Assembly: GCF_000372725.1 (NCBI RefSeq) | Contig: NW_005200496.1 | Coordinates: 16,155-80,154, forward strand | Reading direction: 5' to 3' | DNA from: Emiliania huxleyi CCMP1516 | Lineage: Eukaryota > Haptophyta > Isochrysidales > Noelaerhabdaceae | Length of the DNA stretch: 64,000 nt | Part shown: positions 19,290-29,346 of the stretch, one piece after another | How positions within the stretch are numbered: position 1 is the stretch's first letter | Layout of the letters: each line of letters starts with the position of its first letter | Made by a program: the position numbers and the translations under genes | The notes under the pieces: generated by a model | Told to the model about the DNA's origin: nothing | Databases searched by the model: none | What the model saw: only the letters and a program-made list of their open reading frames with translations

Positions 19290-20460
19290 TCTCTCCACCG
19301 GTGGAAGAGGTCACGTTAGTACGACTTCTGTCTTCTCTACGTCAAGATTCAAGTGTCAGATGACGAGACTCAGTCGCCCCAAAAGTTTTTGGCTTTTGCG
19401 GAAGTGACTAGAAGATAAAATATTCTTAGCTTCAAGCCCCCCTCCCCTGGAGACACCCACACACCAGTAACAGAAGAGTCAGACCGGTGGCGTGGAGGAC
19501 ACGAGGACTGCCCCCCGCCCCCCCCCGCCCCCACACTTGCCCTGACAAGGAGCCTGACTGCACAGGCGATTGGCGATTGCGTGCCCCGAAGACGGCGACA
19601 CATAGCGGGGGACACCACGCAAGGAGAGGGTGCGAAGGCAAGATTGGGGTGCTAGGTGGTGGGACCAATGAGGGGGGGAGGGCGGGGTCCTGTGGGGGTG
19701 AAATGTTGCGCGGCGAATTCGAGCCGCTACCCCCTCGCCGCGCCGCGATCCTCACGCGGAGGGTAAAAACCCTGTGGGAGAAACCCCCCCCTGCGGAAGT
19801 GACTAGAAGTGCTACCCCGCTTGCACATCGGATCCATCCCGAGTCTTCCTGGGCGTGCCCGTGCACGGGTTTTGGTTTCCTCTCGCATGTCGCAACCTCA
19901 TCTGTCATCGCTCTGGTCTGTGCCGTGTGTCCGAGATGTGTGTCCTGTCCGTGCAGTGTGTGTGGCCCAGAAAGTGTGGTGTGCCCCGCGGCCGGGCCGG
20001 CCCCCCGCCGGCGGCGGCGCCGCCCCCCCCCGCGAGCGGTGATCAGACATTAGAGATCTCCGGCGGTGTCTGCAGTCTCCGCGCCACCGCGGAAGGGGTG
20101 ACCGAGCACACGCGGACGCCGAGACGCGAGAGCCGAGAGGGGTCTCTCCTGGTCTCTCACGTCTCCGCGCCCCCCCCGCCGGCGGCCGGCGCGGCGAGCT
20201 TGGCCTCTTGGCTCTTGCGTCTTGGCCCTGGCGCCGGCCCCCGCCTTTCGAGTTTCGTCACCATAAAGGTATATAAGATATGACTCGCTGCGACACGCTC
20301 CCTCTGTCTCACACACTGCATGCTGCATGGGACAGTGTGGCCGCGGTGACGGCATGTGACTACTCACCCACCGCACACACGGCAAAAAGTGTCAGTTCAC
20401 ACATCGAGATGCACACATCTGCTGCCCCAGCCCGGCGCCCTGCCCGAGTGAGTCCCACTG
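19290..20460. other. Intergenic, no gene seen
   Basis: Poly-C and CCG-rich patches with overlapping low-quality frames on both strands. The word GCGGAAGTGACTAGAAG occurs twice (about 19397 and 19794). Confidence 0.45.
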
Positions 20461-20464
20461 CGCA

Positions 20465-22926
20465 TCAGCCACTCCCGCTCGCCGCCGCGCCCTCCCCGAT
20501 CCGCCTCGCTCGCCGCAGGAGCAAGCCGAAGGCTGCGGCCCACAGCACGACCGCCCAGATGGACCACAGCACCGCGATCCAGATGGTGAGGTGCAGGCCG
20601 CGCACGTCCTCGGGAGAGGCGGCGCACTGAGGGTTGAGGTGGCCGAGGTCCGCGCCTATGCGGAAGGGGCAGAGCTCCGGCGAGGCGGTCTCCTGCCCGA
20701 TGCGGCGCGGGTGTGCGCCGCCGCAAGCCGGCCACACCTCGGCCACACCTCGGCCACACCTCGGCTCTCTCTGGGCGGTCTCTGGGCGGTCTCTGGGCGG
20801 TCTCTGGGCGGTCTCTCGCCGCCGCAGCCCGAGGCGGTGTCGTTCCCAAAGACAATGCCGCAGTGCGGTGCGAGCGAGTCCTTGACGGCGCCTGGCGTGG
20901 GCGGGCGGGCGAGGCGACGTGTGTGAGGGGCGGCAGGGCGGTGGCGGCCTCGGTGCGGGGCTGCCGCGCCGATGATGACGGGCGACGGCACGTCCCCAAA
21001 AAGGTGGAGGCCTGTGGGAGGAGAGGAAGAGGACTGGTGGCGGTGGTGGTGGTGCAGTGGTGGCACATGTCCCCGAGGGGGTCGGGACTAGACCGAGGGT
21101 CTGGAGCGCGAGGGCGAAGGGGCGCGTCTGCATCGGCACGGTGAGCATGATGACGCGGCTGAGGCCGGCCGAGGTGCCGTAGATGAAGAAGACGGCGAGC
21201 GACATCAGAACGAGGAAGAGGGTCACCTGCCGAGATCGGGCCAGATCAGCCGAGGCGGGGCTCACGCCGCGCCGTGACGAGGAGGAGGCGTCACCAGCTC
21301 GGGCGTCGCCGCCACCGCCGCGGCCGCCGCCATGCACAAGAGGCCGCACAGCATCAGCAGGCAGATGACGCCGCTCACAAGGGCCGCCTCGCGCGCCGCC
21401 GCGTGCTGTGCGCTGTGCGGCGTGCCGGCTCGCCTTCGTGAGAATAGAGGCGATGATGCTGGTGCTAGTGACGGGTCGCGTGGCGGCGTGCCGGCTCTCG
21501 CTTGGCGCGCGAGAGGACGGTATCGGTGAGCACGCCGCCGAGCGGCGTGCCGAGCACGCCCCCGACCGAGACGGCGCCGGCGAAGGCGAGGGAGCAGGCC
21601 GCCTGCGGAAGAAGCACCGATGAGGAGAATGGCACTGGCAGTACTGGCGATGCAGGCGAGGGCGCAGGCCGCCTGCGAGTGGAAGGAGCCGAAGCCGAGC
21701 AGGAAGACGGGCCCGTACGTCGAGATGCCTAGGCAGACGCGCTCGGGCGGGAGGGTGAGGGCGCGGCGAGGGGGGGGGGGGGCGGGCGGCTCACGTCGGG
21801 GCGCCGATCACGGTCGCCGTCTCGGCGGCGTACCCGAGCACGAGGCAGACGTACGACGGCGAGGAGAGGAGGAGAGAGAGCTGCGCCCAGAGAGTCACCG
21901 CGGCCTCGCGCGGGCCGCCGGGGGCGCAGCTGCCGCCGGGGGCGCCGACCGCGCCGTCGGGCCGCGCGGAGAGAGCAGCCACCGCCTCGTGCGGGGAGGG
22001 GGTCGGCGGCTCCTCCTGCTGCTGCAGCGGCGCCGCGGCGGCCAGCAGCGAGGCGGCGGCGGCCGGCCGCGCGGAGAGGGCCGAGGCGGGGGGGAGGCGA
22101 AAGGCGAGCGCTGCGAAGGGCGCCATCGCCGCCGCCTCGAGGAGGAAGGCCCACCCCCAGCCCGGCCCCTCTGCGAGCAGGGCGCCGAACTCGTACCTGC
22201 GCAGGGGCGGGGGGGGCGAGGTGCGAGGCGCGAGGTGCGAGGTGCGAGGTGCGAGGTGCGAGGGGCGTGGGGCGTGGGGCGAGGGGCGTGGCGGCGGCAG
22301 TGGCGGCGGAGTGGAGGCGGCGGTGAGAGGAGGCGGCTGTGAGTGGCGGCGAGGGCCGGGCCGGCTCGCACCCGATCGCAGTGCCGACCGGGATGGCCGT
22401 GTAGAAGAGAGCGAGGCAGAGGCCCTTGTAGGCCGCGGGCGCAAAGTCCTCCACGTAGGGCGGCACGATGCACTGGAAGGCCGCCTCGCCGACCTGTTCA
22501 CGCGGCGCAGAGTGTGAAGAGGCGCTGCTCGCAGCCGCAAGCTCGAATCGCCTCGCCCACCCCGGAGAGCGCGCGGCCGGCGAGGAAGAGCAGGAAGGCG
22601 CCCGGCGCGTCGCCCGCAAAGTAGGCGAGGCCAGAGAGGAGGAGCGCGGCAACCCAGATGGAGAGCCCGATGCCGAGGATGCGGAAGGCGGGCTGCGAGA
22701 GCACCAGCTGCCCGCAGATGGGCGACGCGATCGCATAGCACACGACAAAAGCGGAGACGCTCAAGCCGACGTACACGGACTGCTGCGACGCCGCCACGCC
22801 GAGCGTGCAGGAGACAAACGAGCCAAACTGGATGGGCGCGCCGGGAATGACGCCGCGGTCGCAGTAATTGACGAGGTTGATTATGCTAAGGAAGGCCAGC
22901 ACGGCCTTGGGCCGGCTCTCCAACAT
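20465..22926 (-). CDS. Spinster-type MFS transporter
   Basis: Exons 22561-22926, 22372-22493, 21805-22196, 21673-21728, 21502-21602, 21295-21433, 21094-21226, 20970-21011, about 20830-20891, and a last exon to 20465 join in one frame (the last junction is unresolved). Family hallmarks include GRALSGVGEAAFQCIVPPYV, YKGLCLALFYTAIPVGTAIG, GVLGTPLGGVLTD and LFGDVPSPVIIG. Some 11-12 hydrophobic segments are visible. Spinster proteins export sphingolipids or lysophospholipids from late endosomes/lysosomes; the substrate here is unknown. An AG lies just before the ATG (TTTAG/ATG), so an upstream exon is possible. Introns alternate GC-AG and GT-AG, and four carry exon-start duplications. Confidence 0.82.
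20733..20818 (+). repeat. Two adjacent minisatellites in the last transporter intron
   Basis: About three units of CCACACCTCGG are followed by four units of a 12-mer GGGCGGTCTCTG. Confidence 0.85.
21434..21501 (-). other. Transporter intron with exon-start duplication
   Basis: GC-AG intron of 68 bp. It begins GCGAGAGCCGGCACGCCGC; the following exon begins GCGAGCCGGCACGCCGC. The two differ by a 2-nt indel. Confidence 0.85.
21603..21672 (-). other. Transporter intron with exon-start duplication
   Basis: GC-AG intron of 70 bp. It begins GCGGCCTGCGCCCTCGCCT; the following exon begins GCGGCCTGCTCCCTCGCCT (18 of 19 identical). Confidence 0.9.
22218..22290 (+). repeat. GTGCGAG/GGCGTGG short tandem repeats in an intron
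   Basis: Several 7-bp units lie in the 175-bp intron 22197-22371 of the transporter. Confidence 0.7.
22494..22560 (-). other. Transporter intron with exon-start duplication
   Basis: GT-AG intron of 67 bp. It begins GTGGGCGAGGCG; the following exon begins GTCGGCGAGGCG. Confidence 0.85.
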
Positions 22927-23041
22927 CTAAAGCGGCAGTGGCGTGCGAGCACGAAGCCAGGTGAGAACGGCCAGGCGCTCAGGCACTGTCAAGTCGCGGC
23001 AGCGCCGGCCACAATACGCCGGGTTTTCTTCTTTTGTTTTT

Positions 23042-23503
23042 TTAGTGTCCAGTGCGCGCCAGTCCCGTGCCCAGTGTCGTGCGAGGGACTGTTGTTAATA
23101 AATAAATAAATAGAGCAGTCATCTCCAGGGAGAGATGGGCGACGCATACGAACACAGAGGAGGAGGGAGTGTTGTTGTAAAATTCTTCTCCGATCGTGAA
23201 TTTCTTTTGGGTGCCTGGCTCACCGGCCGAAGCGCAGCCCACCACGCAGCCGGAAGGACCGGGCGGCGGGCTCGCTGTGGTGGCGGACCCTCTTGCGTGC
23301 GTGGGCGCGCCCTCGCAGAGGACCCGGCTCAATTTGCTCGCACGCCGGTGTGCACCGGTGAGCGTCATATACTCGGCGAGATGGATGAAGACAAGGTTCC
23401 AGGGCGCCGAGCTCGAGACGGCGCTGCTGTACGAGGAGGAGGGCGGCGGCGCCGAGCCCGAAGGCGGATCCTCCCAAGCATCCTCGTCGGAGGATTCACT
23501 CAT
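23042..23503 (-). CDS. Hypothetical protein or 5' exon
   Basis: From ATG 23503 the frame reads MSESSDEDAWEDPPSGSAPP, then SAPWNLVFIHLAEYMTLTG. The acidic serine-rich start and the amphipathic segment look like real coding. After about residue 50 the composition changes and a donor-like GTGAG-type site is possible. The frame continues 153 aa to 23042. No family is recognised. It is on the same strand as the spinster transporter, about 120 bp upstream of it. Confidence 0.35.
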   Translation of the reverse strand: MSESSDEDAWEDPPSGSAPPPSSSYSSAVSSSAPWNLVFIHLAEYMTLTGAHRRASKLSRVLCEGAPTHARGSATTASPPPGPSGCVVGCASAGEPGTQKKFTIGEEFYNNTPSSSVFVCVAHLSLEMTALFIYLLTTVPRTTLGTGLARTGH

Positions 23504-23530
23504 TGGATGGAGGACATCTAGATTCTAGTT

Positions 23531-24780
23531 GGGATAGAGAGGCGACAATGGCCTCGAGTGTGTGCTGCTGCCCGACACACCAGAACTCCAGAACGGTGTT
23601 TGTGTGGTGGACTCATATGGTGCTGATCAGCAGTGAGTAACTTGCATTGGAGAAAACAGGTATTGCAATAAGTCGTTGAGAAACCACGCACCGCGAGAGA
23701 GCGTTTCCGCACGCTCCCTCCTTCGCACAGCGAGGCGCACACTGCTCTAGTGTGACATAACACGACACATATCGCAAATCGGAACACATCCCACAGCAGA
23801 GAGCGCCTGTTACAGGCCTGTTACTGGTTGTCCAAGCACTCTGATGCACGAACGGGTCTCTCCAGCTCCGCGTGACGCACAGGCGTGATTGGTCATGAGC
23901 TTCTTTGGAATGAGGCCCACTCCCGCTTTCGGCCGTCGCCTGGATAATGGCCCAAGCTGCTCCAAGTTTTGGACGTGTGGAAGCCAGGCATCGCCCTGGC
24001 GTGGTACAGTCGCTCCGTCCGCAGCAGCGTCGGAGCATGCGCAGCTGTGTACCGTGCGGGTGCTCCACCTTTGCCGGGGGACCGCGCGGGAAGGTGTTTG
24101 CGTGTGCCTGCCATAGCGTTGCGGCGACTGTGCAGTTGCAGTGGAGTAACGCCAATGCCAATCGATTTTGGGAGATGCCATGTGACTGGGGAGGCCGCCT
24201 GACTGCTACCCGGATACTCTGCTGCAGAAATGGTTGGGCAGGTTACTCAGGACACGATCCCGGCGTGAACACAACTAACTGACGGATCCGCTCCTGACAG
24301 TGGCATGCACCGCGCTGCGGCGCGTGCCACTGTCTTTGTTTGAAGTAAAAAGTCGAATCAGAGCAGTGTCGGCGTTGTCCTGAGTTTTCCTCCCACGGAC
24401 CGTCCGTCCGGCACCGCTCCGGGACGCACGCCGGCGAAGCACCATCAAGCTGCTGTACGGCCCCGGCATCGCCTCCCCTGGCTTAGCTAGACCGAGAGAT
24501 ATTGTGCACATGATCAGTCTCTACAATGTATACACTGACACTGAACCTCCCAGAGCTCGTCCCGGTCCGCCACGGCCATCCTTGGCCTCCGGAGGGCCCC
24601 CGGCCGCGGCGCGGTGCGGCGGCGTCACAAATCCGACCACAGAGCACCGGGACGCGGTCGGGCGATCTGAGGCCCAACTAGGCGTATGCATTGCCCATTC
24701 AGGGATATCACCTGGACCCATCAACAGGCGCCTGCGGCGCCGTGGCACGAGGTGTTGTTCACACCTGCCCAACCATTCAT
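23531..24780. other. Intergenic, no gene seen
   Basis: Mixed composition, overlapping short frames, no recognisable protein or clear repeat. Confidence 0.45.
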
Positions 24781-24790
24781 GCAGCACCAG

Positions 24791-25381
24791 GGTTCCGGCT
24801 CCTACCCAGATAGGGGGTCTGTCGGCACCCGTTGGACCCTATGCAATAGGTAGGTAGGTCCGGTTTTGACCGCCCCAGAGGGCCCCGCAATAGGTAGGTA
24901 GGTGGCGGTGGTGCGGGGTTGGGGGGGTGGGGGTAAAAAAATCCAAGAGAGGGGTCGGGGGGCGGGAGAATCCAAAAAAGCCGTCCAAAAAGCCACAAAA
25001 AGCCAGCGAGCCTCCCGTTACGCGATTGCTCGCGAAGCGCAGCATGATGCGTGGCCAGCTTGGGAGGCTGCCGCCGAAACCGCTTCGCTCGCGCGGGAGA
25101 CGGCGCGTTTAGCCGCGAAACGGGGCCATGCCAGACGAGTCGCCTGCGGCCGGGACGCCAGCCGAGACGGGTGCCGCACCGCGGTACAAGCCGGCGCGGC
25201 GGGCGCTGGGAGCCTATTCACAGAGCTGACGGGTATTTTTTCGCTTCGCTGCGCGGCCTGGGATAGGTAGGTAGGTGGGGCACGGAGCCTGGCGGTCGGC
25301 GCCCGCAATAGGTAGGTAGGTAGGGCGTTTTGGCGCGACTCAGTGCCTTCCAGACCCCCTATCTGGGTAGGAGCCGGAACC
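24791..25381 (+). mobile_element. TIR element with subterminal TAGGTAGGTAGGT repeats
   Basis: A 31-bp inverted repeat bounds the element: the left end starts GGTTCCGGCTCCTACCCAGA, and the right end is its complement, finishing GGAGCCGGAACC. Inside, AATAGGTAGGTAGGT-type words occur twice near each end, all in the same orientation. The flanks allow a CAGG (4-bp) or AG (2-bp) target duplication. No transposase is present. The right end lies 39 bp before the ATG of the sulfotransferase gene. Confidence 0.8.
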
Positions 25382-25419
25382 AGGAGTTCCCATCCCGGAA
25401 GGACCGGACGGCGAGACCC

Positions 25420-27246
25420 ATGCATGCGAGAGAGAGCTCCGTCGACTGCCGCGTCGCGCTGGTGGCTCAGCACAGCAAGGGCCGGTGCCTGCCTGGGAAA
25501 ACCTTTGGCTGCGGCGTGGACGGATACAGCATTTGGACGAGAGGTTGCCGCGGCGAGTTTCGGTGTGGCAGCGAGGCGCCGTCGTTCTTCTGTGGCTATC
25601 CTCCGGGCGAAGTGTCCTACAAGTGCAGATGCAGCGTTCTCAACGTCGCGGCTTGTCGGCACGCTGTCGCTGCGCGGCAGTGTTCGCTGCCGCTTTGGAG
25701 GGCGAGTTGTCCGCATGCGTGCAACCACGGGGTTCGCGTGCACGACGCCAGGCTCGAGCAGCAGCTTGCGCCCATCGCGCCGCCGGACAGCTGGCCCGAG
25801 CGTTGGTGGAGGGATGCGTCGCCGGGATACTGCGACGCCGTCTCTTCGGGCGTCGCCGGCGACTGCGCCAGAGGGGTGCGTGGGTGGTGGCAGCTGCCCG
25901 AAGGAACGGAGAGCAGTGGCGACGAGGATGCCGCCAACGCCTGCCTCAAGCTGTGCCTCGCGTGCCCACGCTGCCGCTACCTGTCGTGGTCTCTCGAGCA
26001 GCGCATCTGCTCGTGGGCGCACGCCTGCGACCTCGACCACCTGTACAGCGATCACGCCAACTCGTTCCTGTCCGTTTCCGTGCGGGCGCTGCTCCGCTCC
26101 TCGCGCCTGCGACCCCTCGAGCCCCTGGCACGGCCGCTCTCTCGCGCGGGCTGGCCGGCGGAGCACGTCGACGCGCCGTGTAGCTACGAGTACGTGGGCA
26201 GCTGCGCGGCCGGGGCGAGGGCCGAGGCAGCCTCCTCGCCGAGCGAGTCGTCGCTGCGCCGCACGTGCAACCCTGCGTTCAACGACAGCGGCGGCGCCCG
26301 CCACGCCCTGCGGCTCGCGGCGCGCTCCGAGGGCGCCGCCGCGTGGCGCGCTCAGCAGGCAGCGCACCGCGCCCCCGGGCAGCCCAACACGCACGCGAGC
26401 CGGCGGCGGCCCAAGCAGCTGGGCGGCGCTCACTCGCTGCTGACGCGCCTGCTGGTCGTGCCGCGGCTGCGGCTCGCCTACTGCCCGATCGAGAAGGCCG
26501 GCGAGACGCGGCTGATCCGGCTGCTCTTCCACGCGGCGACGGGCGAGGCGAACGCGACCTTCGCCCACCTTGTGCAAGCGAGCGACAAGAACCTCCTCCC
26601 CTCGCTATCGGGCCTCGCGCACGCGGCGCGGCTGGCGGTGCTCGCTTGCGCCGATTTTGTAAAGGTGGTTGTCGTCCGCGACCCGCTCGAGCGGCTGCTC
26701 AGCGCCTACCTCGACTTGTGCGAGCCGCGGGCCGACGACGGACCCGCGCGCAGCGGCCACCGCGAGCAGCACTGCGAGGGCTTCCCGCTCCCGCGCTGGC
26801 GGCCGAGCTTCGACCAACTCGTCGACCACCTCGCGGCGCTGCCGCCCCACGAGCGCTCCGACCTTAACCAGCACTTCCTGCCGCAGGCCTACTTTTGCGG
26901 CCTGGTGGCGCCGCGGGCCGACGCCGCCGCGTCGTCCGACGACCTGCTCTTCTCGCACGGCACGCTCCCGCGCTTCCACCACGTCGTGCGGCTCTCGGCC
27001 GCCACCTTCGCCGCCGACATGCTCTCCGTCCTCGCCTCGGTCGGAGTCGCCGAGAGCACCGCGCACCGCTTCCTGCAGATGCGAGATGGGCACGACACAG
27101 GCGCCGCCGGGCGCGTGCGGCGCTACTACACGCGCGAGAGCGCGGCGGCCGCGCGAGGCGTCTACTCGGTGGACTACTCGACCTTCCGGCTGCCCGAGCC
27201 CGCGTGGCTGGCGGACCTCGCCGGGTACACGCACGGAATCAGGTAA
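25420..27246 (+). CDS. Carbohydrate sulfotransferase-like protein with DUF3011-like N-terminus
   Basis: Intronless frame of 608 aa from ATG 25420. Residues about 8-50 (SSVDCRVALVAQHSKGRC, then GKTFGCGVDGYSIW, then TRGCRGEF) resemble DUF3011, a small Cys-containing wall-associated domain. A Cys-rich middle follows. The C-terminal half carries LAYCPIEKAGETRLIRLLF (about 350), equivalent to the 5'-phosphosulfate loop, and VVVRDPLERLLSAYLD (about 416), the 3'-phosphate motif of Golgi chondroitin/HNK-1-type sulfotransferases (PAPS-dependent). The 5'-loop lacks the usual Ser/Thr of GxT/S (GET here). No signal anchor is visible, and a TIR element abuts the start, so an upstream exon may have been displaced. 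Confidence 0.75.
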   Translation: MHARESSVDCRVALVAQHSKGRCLPGKTFGCGVDGYSIWTRGCRGEFRCGSEAPSFFCGYPPGEVSYKCRCSVLNVAACRHAVAARQCSLPLWRASCPHACNHGVRVHDARLEQQLAPIAPPDSWPERWWRDASPGYCDAVSSGVAGDCARGVRGWWQLPEGTESSGDEDAANACLKLCLACPRCRYLSWSLEQRICSWAHACDLDHLYSDHANSFLSVSVRALLRSSRLRPLEPLARPLSRAGWPAEHVDAPCSYEYVGSCAAGARAEAASSPSESSLRRTCNPAFNDSGGARHALRLAARSEGAAAWRAQQAAHRAPGQPNTHASRRRPKQLGGAHSLLTRLLVVPRLRLAYCPIEKAGETRLIRLLFHAATGEANATFAHLVQASDKNLLPSLSGLAHAARLAVLACADFVKVVVVRDPLERLLSAYLDLCEPRADDGPARSGHREQHCEGFPLPRWRPSFDQLVDHLAALPPHERSDLNQHFLPQAYFCGLVAPRADAAASSDDLLFSHGTLPRFHHVVRLSAATFAADMLSVLASVGVAESTAHRFLQMRDGHDTGAAGRVRRYYTRESAAAARGVYSVDYSTFRLPEPAWLADLAGYTHGIR

Positions 27247-27614
27247 TCAGCAAATCCTGGTGTTGTAGCGGCTTGTACAACTGTATTGCCGAGCAAGTAG
27301 ACATACGTTGTCGTTGATTTGTTGTGCCATGGTGCATGGGCCATGGGCCATGGCTGTGGGTATGAACAACTCTCTCGTGGATATGGACACACCAACAAGA
27401 ACAACGATGCATGATGTATCCTCAAAAGAAAAGCGGCGCTCTCGACCTTTCGGTCTCGCTTGCGAGCCTCGGCGCCTCGCTCACAGTACCAACTTCTTTG
27501 GTGGGCGGGTCAGGCATGGCCTGAGCAGGGATAGCGTGTCGGGCTTCACAAAAGGGCTGACTGACCGCGACCAGTCGAGTCGCTGCCACATGCAAGCCCC
27601 ACCCGCCTCCGACT

Positions 27615-27705
27615 TCACAGCCTTGTTATTGAGAAGAAAATACCTCTTATGGCGCTGTGCGCTGGCCTGTGAGAGGTTGAGGTGCGAGCCCTGGATTCAC
27701 ACTCG
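27615..27705 (-). repeat. Dispersed repeat, inverted relative to 32715-32800
   Basis: The reverse complement holds GCTCGCACCTCAACCTCTCA and TTTTCTTCTCAATAACAAGG, found in the same order at 32715-32800. It lies in the upstream region of the uS15 gene. Confidence 0.7.
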
Positions 27706-27959
27706 CCCTGAGAAAGCTCGACCGCGAGCTGCTGCTCGCTCCTCGCCACAGAGGCAGCCCGCCCACACATCGACCGCCCACATCCCTCGCTGCGCGCGGC
27801 GGCCGCGCGCCGCGTGCCGCCCCTTCCCTCCCTGCCGCCGCCTCCCACCCTGCTGCTGCACTCGGGCCGCTCGTCGGCCCGCGCCCGGCCCGCAGCGCCC
27901 TCCTCTGACGCTCTGCGCCGCCGCCCCCTCGCAGACTTCTCGTAATCGCTCCATCTGCG

Positions 27960-28571
27960 ATGTCGCGCCCTCTGCTGCAGCTGCTGCTTGTATCCTGCCT
28001 CTCGGCGGCCTCGGGGTGGCTCGTCTCTCCCGCGTGCCCAACCCGCCGCGCCATCTCTGCCGCGCCCGCCGCCTGCTGGGGCGTGCGCATGGATGAGGTC
28101 GCCGAGGCGGGGGAGGCTGCTGCGCCGGTGGATGACTTCACCGAGGAGCTGCTGGACGCGCTGGCTGCGGACGAGGCGCCGCTGTCGGCGATGGAGACGC
28201 AGCCCGTCTTTGTCAAGGCGGACAACCCGGACGAGACGCTCGAGCCGCGGCTCGCCTTTACCAACGAGCAGAGCGTCGAGGCGATGCGCCAAAAGTACCG
28301 GCTGCACGCCTCGGACACGGGCTCCGCCCAGGTGCAGATCGCGGTGCTGACCGCGCGCATCCAGTACATGACGTCGCACATGCAGAAGAACAAGAAGGAC
28401 TATGCGTCGCTGCGCGGCCTGACGGCCATGGTGGTCAGGCGGCGCAAGCTGCTCGAGTACCTGCTCCGCGAGGACCTGTCCGAGTTCCAGCGGCTCACCT
28501 CGGAGCTGGGCATCCGCACCAACCAGCTGACCAAGCCCAAGCTATCGGGCGCGCGCGGCCGCAGGGTCTAG
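27960..28571 (+). CDS. rps15: Nuclear-encoded plastid ribosomal protein uS15
   Basis: Intronless, 203 aa. The N-terminus MSRPLLQLLLVSCLSAASGW is a signal peptide followed by a basic stretch, which fits the bipartite targeting used for plastids of red-algal secondary origin (the ASAF-like site has W for F). After an acidic linker, the S15 core starts near 105: HASDTGSAQVQIAVLTARIQ, then HMQKNKKDYASLRGLTAMVV, then RRRKLLEYLLREDL. It binds 16S rRNA in the central domain of the small subunit. Organelle assignment is from the leader only; a mitochondrial role is less likely because the leader is hydrophobic and not Arg-rich. Confidence 0.88.
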   Translation: MSRPLLQLLLVSCLSAASGWLVSPACPTRRAISAAPAACWGVRMDEVAEAGEAAAPVDDFTEELLDALAADEAPLSAMETQPVFVKADNPDETLEPRLAFTNEQSVEAMRQKYRLHASDTGSAQVQIAVLTARIQYMTSHMQKNKKDYASLRGLTAMVVRRRKLLEYLLREDLSEFQRLTSELGIRTNQLTKPKLSGARGRRV

Positions 28572-28734
28572 AGCCGTGAGCACGGGCCCTCTGGCGCGCC
28601 ACCTCTCCGAGAGGGGCTGGGAGGATGTCTTGCAGCGCTCGTGGAGGGGAGGGCGAGGCGCGGCCGGCGCGGCGAGGCCCAGACACAGGCTCTGAGCGTG
28701 GAGCGGCCCGCAACGCGCCTTTTTGTTGGTTTCG

Positions 28735-29340
28735 CACGCACACAGATCTCTCCCCCCCCCCCCCCCCTCACACGCCGCCTGACGATGTGCGTTCCTCTGT
28801 CTATCTTCTGTCCGTGGGGAGCATCCGCCTTTCCGTGATGGTACGAGGCAGGACGAGCTCCTTGTGCAAATTCATATATCATATGATCATTTTTGCATCG
28901 ATTGCGGCTAGCGCGCGCGCGCCGTGGTGCAAATAAAATTAACAAATAAAATAAAAACCAGGCGGAAGAGAGAGAAGAACACGAGATTCGAGATGCGCCC
29001 GGGTAACCATGGTCGCGTCTCGCAGGCCGCGCGCGCCCTGTCGCTCTCCCCTCGCGGTGCGCGTCTAGACTTTCTAGTCCGCGCGCCCTCCACAGGCGCC
29101 CTCGCTCTCGGCCCTGCCCCACGGGGACCAAGGACAGTTGGTGACAGTACAAGTTCTCCCGGACGTCGCTCATCATCTCCTCGTCCCGCACTGGGAAGAG
29201 GCCGCGGCCGCCGCCGCCATGGGCCCCAGGAAGCGAGAGCTGCGAGAACCAATACAGACGCGGGACCTCTGCCGGGACCGGGCGCGCTCCGGTCTCACCG
29301 CGCACTGCGGGCCCCATCTGGAGAAATTCCGTACAAGCTC
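28735..29340. other. Intergenic, no gene seen
   Basis: A poly-C run near 28752, then an AT-richer stretch (28860-28970). No supported gene. Confidence 0.4.
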
Positions 29341-29346
29341 TGCGGC

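Noticed and set aside
19980-20200. rRNA or other structured RNA in the GC-rich block
   Set aside because: No conserved rRNA words; CCG/CCC simple sequence only.
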